In this document: in pieces, positions 16,770 to 24,031 of the stretch | How the letters are laid out: the number at the start of each line of letters is the position of its first letter | Position numbering within the stretch: position 1 is the first letter of the stretch | Source of the DNA: DALYJJ01 sp031969915 | GTDB taxonomy: Bacteria; Acidobacteriota; Terriglobia; Bryobacterales; Bryobacteraceae | Direction of reading: 5' to 3' | Assembly (NCBI GenBank): GCA_031969915.1 | Contig: DALYJJ010000052.1 | Span: 1 to 36,925 of the forward strand | Length of the DNA: 36,925 nt | Program-made: the position numbers and the translations under genes | Notes under the pieces: model-generated | The model's input: only the letters and a program-made list of their open reading frames with translations | The model's database searches: none | What the model was told of the DNA's origin: nothing

Positions 16770-17447
16770 CTACTCGGGCTTCGTTTCGAGTGTGGGCAGA
16801 TGAGTGAGCCCGGCGGCCAGCGCAAGCTGCGTCAGGCCGGCGACGTTGTTGACGCTCAGCTTCTTCATCATCGTCTTCCGGTAGCTGCGCACCGTCTGAA
16901 GGCCGAGATCGAGGAGCACCGCGATTTCCTTGCTCGTCTTGCCCTCCGCGACCAGGCGCAGAACCTGAAGCTCACGCGGCGAAAGACCTTCGAGCGCCGA
17001 GGGCGCATGCTTCTCTTCCAGGTCCCCGCGGCGGATCCTGTGCAGAAGGCGGTCCGATACCTGGGAACTCAAATACGAGCCGCCCTTGGCCACCGTACGC
17101 AACGCGTCGAGCAGATCGTTGTCCGAGGCTTTCTTGAGGACGAACGCGCGCGCCCCCGCCCGCACCGCTCCCACCACCGAGTGCTCGTCGTCGTACATCG
17201 AGAGAATGATGATCCGCGTCTCCGGGCAGTGACGCAGGATCTCCGTCGTGGCTTCGATCCCGTTCAGCCCCGCCAGCCCGATGTCCATCAGGACGATCTG
17301 CGGCCTCTGGCGCTTGCAGAACTGAACGGCGTCGATGCCGTTGTCCGCCTCGCCCACCACGCGAAATTCTTCGCTGTGCTTCAGAATCGCGCGGATTCCA
17401 TCGCGCATGATCTTGTGATCGTCAACCAGCAGGATGTCGAAGTGCAT
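16770..17447 (-). CDS. NarL/FixJ-family response regulator
   Basis: 225 residues from the ATG at 17447. The receiver domain (3-120) has the acidic pocket D9/D10, the phosphoacceptor D55 in VLMDIG and the switch lysine in FVLKKAS. The LuxR-type helix-turn-helix follows at about 155-210 (LSPRELQVLRLVAEGKTSKEIA, TVRSYRKTMMKKL). The frame stays open upstream through the kinase gene, but that part is shadow. The gene lies 11 nt after the histidine kinase stop, so the two form a cognate pair. Its stop TAG touches the ATG of the amidohydrolase, a likely cotranscribed output gene. Confidence 0.93.
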   Translation of the reverse strand: MHFDILLVDDHKIMRDGIRAILKHSEEFRVVGEADNGIDAVQFCKRQRPQIVLMDIGLAGLNGIEATTEILRHCPETRIIILSMYDDEHSVVGAVRAGARAFVLKKASDNDLLDALRTVAKGGSYLSSQVSDRLLHRIRRGDLEEKHAPSALEGLSPRELQVLRLVAEGKTSKEIAVLLDLGLQTVRSYRKTMMKKLSVNNVAGLTQLALAAGLTHLPTLETKPE

Positions 17448-17458
17448 ATTGTGGATGA

Positions 17459-18193
17459 TCAAGACGCCCCAAAGGTAGCGTTCCGGGAGCGTTCGCGCAC
17501 GACTCCCGACCCTCCGCCGGCTCGCACCACGGTTCCTTCGCCCGCTGTGCTGTGAATGACCAGATCCAACCCACTTTGCTCCGCATAATGCTTCATCAGC
17601 CGCAGGCTTAACCTCGCCGCCGGCTGCAGTTCCATCTCTCCGAGCCCCCTGCCGTTGTCCTGTACCTCGAGAACCACTCCCCGGTGGCGAGGCCGCACGG
17701 TCAGATTGAGCTTCGTGCACTCCGCATGGACCAGCGAACTGCTGGCCGCCTGCTCCGCGATCCGGAATAGCGCCGTGGCTACCGAACCGCTCACCTTCAC
17801 TCGGCCGTCGCATTGAAAGCTGATCTCGGCCGCGAACTCGCGCCGCAGGCGCTCGCCCAACCGGTCGAGCGCGCAGGCCAGTCCCACCCGCTCGACAATC
17901 GACGGGTTCAATTCAAAATTCAGTTCCCGCACGCGCTCGATGGCCGTCGCCAGCAACGCCTGAATCTCGTGCACGTGCTTGCCGATCTCCGGGATCTGCC
18001 GTTCGAAATCCAGCCGCAATACATCCAACTGCAATCCAACCGCGCTCAGCGTCTGTCCCACGTCGTCGTGTAACAGGCGCGAAACCTTCCGCCACTCCTC
18101 ATCGCGCCGCTCGAGCACGCCGGCCAGCAGACGCCCCGACTCGTCCTCGAACAATTCCCCCTCGTTTTGTTTCTTTCCGAAAGGAACCCTCAT
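17459..18193 (-). CDS. Soluble HisKA_3 histidine kinase with degenerate N-box
   Basis: 244 residues without a membrane segment. Residues 30-95 form the dimerisation helix pair with phosphoacceptor H42 in RLLHDDVGQTLSAVG, the NarX/DesK-type H-box. The ATPase domain (135-225) keeps the G1 box DNGRG (179-183) and GEGTVV (218-223). The N-box is altered: in place of the usual QEALxNxxxHA, the protein has EQAASSSLVHA (147-157), so the catalytic Glu becomes Gln and the Mg-binding Asn becomes Ser. ATP use may be weakened or the protein may act mainly as a phosphatase or scaffold. It has no sensor domain, so its signal must come through a partner. It is followed by its regulator. Confidence 0.88.
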   Translation of the reverse strand: MRVPFGKKQNEGELFEDESGRLLAGVLERRDEEWRKVSRLLHDDVGQTLSAVGLQLDVLRLDFERQIPEIGKHVHEIQALLATAIERVRELNFELNPSIVERVGLACALDRLGERLRREFAAEISFQCDGRVKVSGSVATALFRIAEQAASSSLVHAECTKLNLTVRPRHRGVVLEVQDNGRGLGEMELQPAARLSLRLMKHYAEQSGLDLVIHSTAGEGTVVRAGGGSGVVRERSRNATFGAS

Positions 18194-18338
18194 CGCGCAC
18201 AGACCAAGTAAAGGCCATACTGACGCATTCGAGTACGTTTCGCAAGCGGTTGCTTACTGAGAAGCGTGCAGAGGCGCGCGAGCGGGCCACACAAAGCGCG
18301 GCCGCTTCCGGCGACAGGCGTTCGCTCGCCCGGCGCGG

Positions 18339-19079
18339 CTACCGCTCGCCGCCCGTGTGCAGGCCCTTGTGAATGGCGTACAGCGCAAGTTCCAGGCGAT
18401 CGGAAACACCCAGCTTGTCGAAGATGTTGTGCAGATGGTTCTTCACCGTCTGCTCGCTGATGAACATCTTCTCCGCCATCTCTTTGTTCTTGTAACCCTG
18501 GGCCACCAGGGCGACGATCTCGCGCTCGCGGGCGCTCAGCGGAGAGCGCTCCCGGCCCTTGTTCGTCACGATCGCGCCCACCTGCTCCATCGGTGACGCG
18601 AACTGCCGCATCACCGCCGCCGTGGTGTGTGAATCCAGCCAGATCTCCCCGTCGTTCACCTTCCGGATGCTCTTCACGATCAGATCCGGTGCGGTCTGCT
18701 TGAGCACGATCCCCGAGCAGCCCAGCTTCATCGCCTGCACGAATTCGTTCTTGTCTTCCGAAGCCGTAAGGATGATCACCTTCGCGCGCTTGTTGATGTG
18801 CTGCAGGCTCTGCAATGCGCCCAGCCCGTCCAGGTTGGGCATCCGCAGGTCCAGCAGGATCACGTCCGGATCCGCGCTCGTCACCTGCTCCAGCATTTCG
18901 CGCCCGTCCGAAGCTTCGCCCACCACCACGAAGTCGTCTTCGAACGAGAGCAGTTTCCGCAGACCGTCCCGCACAATCGGATGGTCGTCGGCAATGAAAA
19001 TCCGGATCTGCGGACGGGACCCGTTGGTCTCCCCATCCGTGGAACCGGTTTCGGGCGGAGTCGCAAACCCGTTAGCCAT
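18339..19079 (-). CDS. NarL/FixJ-family response regulator (second)
   Basis: 246 residues from the ATG at 19079, chosen because GAAGGG (19088-19093) then stands 8 nt upstream; GTG 19088 and ATG 19085 are too close to it. A flexible leader (1-23) precedes the receiver domain with D31/D32, phosphoacceptor D76 in VILLDLRMPNLDG and the lysine in GIVLKQTAP. The DNA-binding domain is LSAREREIVALVAQGYKNKEMAEKM with VKNHLHNIFDKLGV. The next gene downstream, after 145 nt, is the soluble kinase, so both regulators may share that kinase. A near-consensus promoter lies just upstream. Confidence 0.92.
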   Translation of the reverse strand: MANGFATPPETGSTDGETNGSRPQIRIFIADDHPIVRDGLRKLLSFEDDFVVVGEASDGREMLEQVTSADPDVILLDLRMPNLDGLGALQSLQHINKRAKVIILTASEDKNEFVQAMKLGCSGIVLKQTAPDLIVKSIRKVNDGEIWLDSHTTAAVMRQFASPMEQVGAIVTNKGRERSPLSAREREIVALVAQGYKNKEMAEKMFISEQTVKNHLHNIFDKLGVSDRLELALYAIHKGLHTGGER

Positions 19080-19102
19080 GCTCATCACCCTTCACGATGT
19101 CG

Positions 19103-19131
19103 ATTCTATGATGGTTCTAGTACTCGGTCAA
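19103..19131 (-). promoter_or_regulatory. Sigma-70-type promoter of the second response regulator
   Basis: On the minus strand: -35 TTGACC (19126-19131), 17-nt spacer, -10 TAGAAT (19103-19108). This is the best promoter match in the window. The predicted transcript would start about 17 nt before the chosen ATG, leaving room for the GAAGGG site. Confidence 0.65.
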
Positions 19132-19237
19132 TTCAGGTAATCGGTCCCCCTCCCCCGACAAAACACCTTAGGCTCCCAATAGGGCGGTTCCCTGGGGTCT
19201 TTTGGCCTCGCCCAAAGGCCCGATTTGGCCCTGCCGT

Positions 19238-19243
19238 TACAAT
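19238..19243 (+). promoter_or_regulatory. Candidate -10 box, leaderless start of the rhomboid gene
   Basis: TACAAT lies 6 nt before a GTG at 19250. Transcription would begin at or next to that GTG. No clear -35 is seen at the right distance. Confidence 0.4.
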
Positions 19244-19249
19244 CGAGTA

Positions 19250-20077
19250 GTGGAAAGCCGACGCATGTGCCCGCACTGCCGGGCCTTCATCTCAACCAAG
19301 GACCGGACCTGTCCCTATTGCCACGAAGAGGTGGAGCCGCGCCGGGTGGCCCGCGGCCCCAGCGGCCCGATCCTGGGCGGGCTCGTGCCCCACGCTCATT
19401 TCACCACCGTTCTGTTGATCACCGTCAACATCGGCCTCTATCTGGCCATGACCATCTACAGTCTCAAGGGCGACAACCCCGCCGCCTTCATGGACCTGGA
19501 CCCGACCACCCTGGTCGCCTTCGGCGCCAAGTTCAACCCCGCCATCCTGGCCGGGCAATACTGGCGCCTGGTGATGGCCGGTTTCCTGCACCTCAACCTG
19601 ATCCACATCCTCATGAACATGTGGGTCCTGTTCGATCTCGGCGCCACCGTCGAGGAGTTTTACGGAACCGCGCGTTTCATCGCCTTTTACTTTGCCGCCA
19701 CCGTGGTCGGCTTCTACGCCAGCGCCACGTTCTCGGCGGCCCTCTCGGCGGGCGCCTCGGCGGGCCTGTTCGGTCTCATCGGAGCGATGATCGCGCTCGG
19801 CGTCCGCGACCGCACCGGCTTCGGCGCGGCCATCCGCGGCATGTACATCCGCTGGGCGGTCTACGTGACGATCATCGGGTTCTTCCTCGGCGCCGACCAC
19901 TTCGCCCACTTCGGCGGCGGCTTCGCCGGCTTCGTGCTCGCCTTCCTCTCCGGGACGCCCTCCGGCCTCGGGGGTCCCAAAGAAACATTCTGGAAAGCGC
20001 TGGCCGCGATCAGCATCGCCCTCACCGCTCTGTGCTTCGTGTTGATGGTCTCGTTCCTGGTCACCGCGCGCCTGTAG
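19250..20077 (+). CDS. Rhomboid-family intramembrane serine protease with zinc-ribbon N-terminus
   Basis: 275 residues from the GTG at 19250 (an ATG at 19265 is the alternative). Residues 7-24 carry CPHC and CPYC, a cytoplasmic zinc ribbon. A six-helix rhomboid core follows. It has the HxxxN element in HLNLIHILMNMW (H119, N123), catalytic S170 in GASAGLFG and H220 in HFAHFGGG, forming the Ser-His dyad. Rhomboids cut transmembrane helices of substrates within the bilayer. The loop after helix 1 is longer than in GlpG. A last hydrophobic helix (about 248-270) may be a seventh membrane span. The gene is divergent from the response regulator. Confidence 0.9.
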   Translation: MESRRMCPHCRAFISTKDRTCPYCHEEVEPRRVARGPSGPILGGLVPHAHFTTVLLITVNIGLYLAMTIYSLKGDNPAAFMDLDPTTLVAFGAKFNPAILAGQYWRLVMAGFLHLNLIHILMNMWVLFDLGATVEEFYGTARFIAFYFAATVVGFYASATFSAALSAGASAGLFGLIGAMIALGVRDRTGFGAAIRGMYIRWAVYVTIIGFFLGADHFAHFGGGFAGFVLAFLSGTPSGLGGPKETFWKALAAISIALTALCFVLMVSFLVTARL

Positions 20078-20194
20078 GCGCGGGACGTTTGGGCGCGGCC
20101 CCGAATTGCCGATGTGCTTTCCCCCCGGCCCGCCGCCCGGCTACAATCACCGGAGGCGCACCGGCGGCCGCCCGCCCGGCGCGAGGACTTGAGC

Positions 20195-20647
20195 ATGCAT
20201 CCGATCACACCGTTCCTTTGGTTCAACGACAACGCCGAAGAGGCCGCGGAGTTCTACCTCTCCGTGTTTCCGGAAGCGAAAAAGGTGGCCGAGCTGCGCT
20301 CGAGCGGCGTCGGGCCCTGGCCCGCCGGCAAGATCGCCACCATCACCATCGAACTGCTGGGCCAGCAGATGACGTTTCTCAACGGAGGACCCGCCCAGGC
20401 GCTGACACCCGCGTTCTCCTTCTCCGTGGCCTGCCGGAATCAGTCCGAGATCGATCGCTACTGGGATCGCCTGGTGGAAGGCGGCCGGCCCATGGCCTGC
20501 GGCTGGCTCACGGACCGGTTCGGCCTGTGCTGGCAGATCGTACCGGAGACCATCGGCGAACTGCTCCGGCATCCCAAGGCGATGGCCGCCATGATGGGCA
20601 TGGTGAAGTTCGATTGGGCCGCGCTGGAGGCCGCGGCCAGCGAGTAA
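20195..20647 (+). CDS. PhnB-like VOC/glyoxalase-superfamily protein
   Basis: 150 residues. The protein belongs to the PhnB-like group of the glyoxalase/VOC fold: PITPFLWFNDNAEEAAEFYLSVFP at the start, ITIELLGQQMTFLNGG in the middle, and SEIDRYWDRLVEGG with GWLTDRFGLCWQIVP at the end. These small dimeric proteins are often annotated as 3-demethylubiquinone methyltransferase-like, but that activity is doubtful. A TACAAT box (20142-20147) lies 47 nt upstream. The ATG at 20195 is preceded by a weak GAGG. It converges on the ABC permease gene, with 3 nt between stops. Confidence 0.88.
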   Translation: MHPITPFLWFNDNAEEAAEFYLSVFPEAKKVAELRSSGVGPWPAGKIATITIELLGQQMTFLNGGPAQALTPAFSFSVACRNQSEIDRYWDRLVEGGRPMACGWLTDRFGLCWQIVPETIGELLRHPKAMAAMMGMVKFDWAALEAAASE

Positions 20648-20650
20648 CCG

Positions 20651-22531
20651 CTACCGCCGCTCTTCGTCGTACTCTTCGAAGATCGTCGAGCGAGGGATGC
20701 GCTCGCCTTTGAGAAACACCGCCGAGACGCGCTCCGTGGCGGCGATCTCCGCCAGTGGGTTTCCGTCCACCACGATCAGCGTCGCCGGCGCACCCTTGGC
20801 GATCGAGACGCCGCCGGCCGCCCATTCCAGCACCCGCAGCGCCGGCACCCCGGCCGCCACCCAGAGTTGGCATTCCCGATGCATCGCCGGTCCATGCGGC
20901 GCCATCGCGCTTCCCGAGCCCGTGCCCATCCGCAGGCGCACCTTCGCCTCCACCGCGCGGCGGAGATTCGCCGAGGCCGCCGCGAGGCTCGCCCCTTCGA
21001 TCGTGGGCTTGAGTTTCCGCGCGCGCGCCAGGCCGCGCCAGGCCGTGAGCGACGGCGCGGGCACCACCTGCTGGAACAGTCCCCGGTCGAGCAGGTCCGC
21101 GGCGCCGCGGGCGAGTTGCTCCGACGCCTCCACCGCAACCAACCCCGGAATCAGCGCCACGCCCGATCGCGCGATGGCGGAAAGCAGGGCGTCCGGTATG
21201 GGCTCCTTCAGTCCGCTGATCTCGATCGCCCGGGCGTCCGCCAGGCGTTGGGCCAGTTCGTCGAGCGTTTGCACGCGCAGCACGCCGGCGGCCGGTCCGG
21301 CCACCTGCACGTCCGGAAGCAAACGGTCGCCCGTCCGCGATTCGGCGGCGAGACCCGCGAAGTCCTCCGGAACCGACACCGCGGTGACGCCGCTGTAGAG
21401 GTACGCCGCCAGCGCGCGCCGGGCTTCGTTCGCGTTCCAGGAGCCGGACGGCGCGGCCGGATCCCGGAGATACACCAGGCCGTCGCGGAAAGCGGGCAGG
21501 ACGGTCTTCCCCGCCCCTTCGATCACCGCCGCCTTGTCGTAAACGCTCTTGGCCGGCTCGGCGGCGAAAATCTCTTCGACGCGGCCATTGCGGATCAGAA
21601 TCGACGCCGTCGCCGCTGCTCCGCTCCGGTCGAGCACCCGCACGTTGCGGATGAAGGTCGCCCGGATGCGCTGCATGTCGCGCGTGAGCGCCTTGGCCTT
21701 CTGAATCGTCGTCTTCGATTGCGCCTGCCAGACGCCCAGAACCACGAACGGCGCAAACACCACCAGCAGCCACAGCTTGGCCGACGCCGCGATCTTTTCT
21801 TCCTTCTCCCAGCGGAACAGCTTCGTCGAAACGAACAGGCCCAACCCGGCGGTGACGGTCAGCCCAAAGGCCGGCCACGCGTTGGCGGCGAGCGTTTCGT
21901 TCCGCACCAGAATCGCGGTGATGCCCGTGTTCAGGTGCGTGGCGGGCAGGAACTGCGCGGCCACCTGCAGCCAGTCCGGCAGCAGCGCGAGGGGAAATGT
22001 GGAGCCGCTCAGAAACAGCATCGGCAGGTAGATCAGTTGCACCAGCACCTGGCTTTCCTGCATCGAGTTCACCACCGAGGCGATCACCAGGCCCACCGCG
22101 CGGAACGCCATCACCCCGAGCGTCAGGAACACCAGCAACGAGAAGGGCTGCGCCGGCACCGGCATGCCGTACTGGAAGTGGCCCAGCACAATGAACAGCA
22201 GCGCCGACGGCAGATACGTCACCCACCCGGTGACCATCGATGCCACCAGCAGCGGCGCGGCGCTGATCGGCGCCACTTTGAACCGCCGCAGGATGTTCTG
22301 CTCGCGCTCCTGCACCGCGCGCAACCCGGCGCCGAAAAGACCCGTACCCAGGACGCCGAGAATCAACACCATGCTGATCACCTGCGTGATGCCGCCCGCG
22401 TCGCCGCGCCCGAAGATCTGGCCGAAAATGAAGAAAAAGACCAGCGGGAAGGCGAAGTTGAAGAAGAGCACCATGCGGTCCCGCAGCGTCAGCTTCAGGT
22501 TGATCCGGATGTTCGCGAGATAGGCTCTCAT
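20651..22531 (-). CDS. ABC-2 permease fused to a metal-site-less amidohydrolase domain
   Basis: 626 residues. The N-terminal half is an ABC-2 exporter permease: RDRMVLFFNFAFPLVFFFIFGQIF, the EREQNILRRFKVAP segment, and about six membrane helices to residue 237. A seventh hydrophobic segment at 252-270 would put the C-terminus outside. Residues 292-613 match an imidazolonepropionase-like amidohydrolase: FIRNVRVLDRSG, a VLPAFRD strand, HGPAMHRECQLWVAAG, and KGAPATLIVVDGNPLAEI. The metal site is lost: the usual DxHxH reads D350-G-L-V-Y354, and the catalytic Asp of GTDAG is Gly538 in GTGSG. It therefore cannot be a normal hydrolase. The ATG at 22531 overlaps the ATPase stop (ATGA). The exported substrate is unknown; the extra domain may bind it. 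Confidence 0.85.
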   Translation of the reverse strand: MRAYLANIRINLKLTLRDRMVLFFNFAFPLVFFFIFGQIFGRGDAGGITQVISMVLILGVLGTGLFGAGLRAVQEREQNILRRFKVAPISAAPLLVASMVTGWVTYLPSALLFIVLGHFQYGMPVPAQPFSLLVFLTLGVMAFRAVGLVIASVVNSMQESQVLVQLIYLPMLFLSGSTFPLALLPDWLQVAAQFLPATHLNTGITAILVRNETLAANAWPAFGLTVTAGLGLFVSTKLFRWEKEEKIAASAKLWLLVVFAPFVVLGVWQAQSKTTIQKAKALTRDMQRIRATFIRNVRVLDRSGAAATASILIRNGRVEEIFAAEPAKSVYDKAAVIEGAGKTVLPAFRDGLVYLRDPAAPSGSWNANEARRALAAYLYSGVTAVSVPEDFAGLAAESRTGDRLLPDVQVAGPAAGVLRVQTLDELAQRLADARAIEISGLKEPIPDALLSAIARSGVALIPGLVAVEASEQLARGAADLLDRGLFQQVVPAPSLTAWRGLARARKLKPTIEGASLAAASANLRRAVEAKVRLRMGTGSGSAMAPHGPAMHRECQLWVAAGVPALRVLEWAAGGVSIAKGAPATLIVVDGNPLAEIAATERVSAVFLKGERIPRSTIFEEYDEERR

Positions 22532-23451
22532 TCGCGCAGTCGCTTTCCCGTGAGTTCGATGAACACGTCTTCGAGCGTCGGCCGCTCCAGGTGAATGTCC
22601 TCCAGTTCACAACCGTTGTGATCGATCCACTTCACCAGCTCGACGATGGTGCGCGCCGGCCGGGCGGCGGTGACGGTGAGCGTCCGGCGGTCTTCGGAAT
22701 ACACCGTGTGATCGCCCTCCGCGCACGGCGGCGCCTGGTCCGGCATCGGCTGCGTGCACCGGATCTCGATCCGCGATTGACCGCCCGTTCGGGCCTGCAA
22801 CTCGCGCGGAGTGCCGATCGCGATCACCCGGCCCTCGTCCACGATCGCAACCCGGTCGCAGAGCTTCTCCGCCTCTTCGATGTAGTGTGTGGTGAGCAGG
22901 ATCGTACGTTGGTCCGAGCGCAGCTCTTCGATCAGCGAGTGGATTTCCAGGCGCACCTGCGCGTCCAGGCCCGTGGTCGGCTCGTCCAGGAAGATGAGCT
23001 GCGGATCGTTGATCATCGCCAGGGCCAGTGCGAGGCGCTGCTTCTGCCCTCCGGAGAGCGTCGAGTAGAACGCCTTCCGCTTGTCCCAGAGTTGCAGCCG
23101 CTTCAGGATGCCGTCGCCGCTGATGCTCCGGGAATAGAAGGCCGAGAACAGCTCCACCGCCTCCTGCACCGTGATCTTGTCCTGTAGATTGGTGGCCTGC
23201 AGCGAAACGCCGATGCGGTCCTTGAGTTCCCGCGGTTGCGCGTTCGGATCGAAGCCCAGCACCGTGACCTCGCCGCCGGTGCGCGGGCGCAGGCCCTCCA
23301 GGATCTCCACGGTCGTGGTTTTGCCCGCGCCGTTCGGGCCCAGCAGGCCGAATACCTCGCCCGCGTGCACCTCGAAGTCGATCCCGCGGACCGCCTCGAA
23401 GGCTCCGTAGCTCTTCTTGAGCCCCCGGACACTGATCACCGGCGCGGCCAC
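22528..23451 (-). CDS. ABC transporter ATP-binding protein (ABC-2 type exporter)
   Basis: 307 residues from the GTG at 23451, with one ABC ATPase domain. Walker A is GPNGAGKTT (38-46), signature LSGGQKQR (132-139), Walker B LIFLDE (152-157), D-loop TGLD (160-163) and switch H189 in TTHYIEE. The C-terminal extension (230-307) includes LERPTLEDVFIELTGKRLRE, typical of drug/lipid exporters of the CcmA/DrrA type. It powers the fused permease encoded immediately downstream with a 4-nt overlap. It starts 2 nt after the DJ-1/PfpI stop, so all are one transcription unit. A frame extending to 23664 is shadow from the neighbouring gene. Confidence 0.93.
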   Translation of the reverse strand: MAAPVISVRGLKKSYGAFEAVRGIDFEVHAGEVFGLLGPNGAGKTTTVEILEGLRPRTGGEVTVLGFDPNAQPRELKDRIGVSLQATNLQDKITVQEAVELFSAFYSRSISGDGILKRLQLWDKRKAFYSTLSGGQKQRLALALAMINDPQLIFLDEPTTGLDAQVRLEIHSLIEELRSDQRTILLTTHYIEEAEKLCDRVAIVDEGRVIAIGTPRELQARTGGQSRIEIRCTQPMPDQAPPCAEGDHTVYSEDRRTLTVTAARPARTIVELVKWIDHNGCELEDIHLERPTLEDVFIELTGKRLRE

Positions 23452-23453
23452 GG

Positions 23454-23999
23454 TCAGGCGCGCACCGGCGCCGCGGCTACCACCCGGATGGCGGCCTGGC
23501 AAAACGCGGGCAGGTCTTCCGGCTTGCGTGACGAAACCAGGTTGCCGTCTACCACCACCTCGGCGTCTTCCCACAAGCCGCCCGCGTTCACCACATCGTC
23601 CTTGATCGCGAAGAAAGAAGTGGTCCGCCGTCCCCGCAGGATGTCCGCCGAACAGGGAATCCAAAGGCCGTGGCAGATGCTGGCCACCAGTTTGCCTTGT
23701 TCATGCGTCTGCCGCACGAACTCGATCGCTTTCGCGTGGCGGCGAATGTAATCGGGGGCGAAGCCGCCGGGGCAGACCACGCCGTCAAACTCTGAGGCGG
23801 CCACTTCGGCATACGCTTTGTCGGCCACGCACGGATAGCCGAGCTTGCTCGTGTAGCTGGCTCCCGCTTTGGCCCCGATGGTCACCACCTCCGCGCCCGC
23901 CTCCCGGAACCGCAACAGCGGGTACCACACCTCCAGTTCCTGGTAGAGGTTGTCGACCAGCATCGCGACACGCTTTCCCTTGAGTTCCATGCTCCTCAT
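23454..23999 (-). CDS. DJ-1/PfpI-family protein
   Basis: 181 residues from the ATG at 23999 (the ATG at 23990 is possible but only 1 nt from AGGAG). DJ-1/PfpI alpha-beta fold with the nucleophile elbow ASICHGLWIP: C109 with H110 next to it, and an acidic residue in NLYQELEVWYP (E21). The GFAPDYIRR loop is typical of the PfpI group. Members are glyoxalases/deglycases, chaperones or weak peptidases; which applies is not clear. It lies 32 nt after the threonine synthase stop and 2 nt before the ABC ATPase. Confidence 0.88.
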   Translation of the reverse strand: MRSMELKGKRVAMLVDNLYQELEVWYPLLRFREAGAEVVTIGAKAGASYTSKLGYPCVADKAYAEVAASEFDGVVCPGGFAPDYIRRHAKAIEFVRQTHEQGKLVASICHGLWIPCSADILRGRRTTSFFAIKDDVVNAGGLWEDAEVVVDGNLVSSRKPEDLPAFCQAAIRVVAAAPVRA

Positions 24000-24031
24000 G
24001 ATAAACGGCGCCGCGGGCGTGGAGGTTCCGG

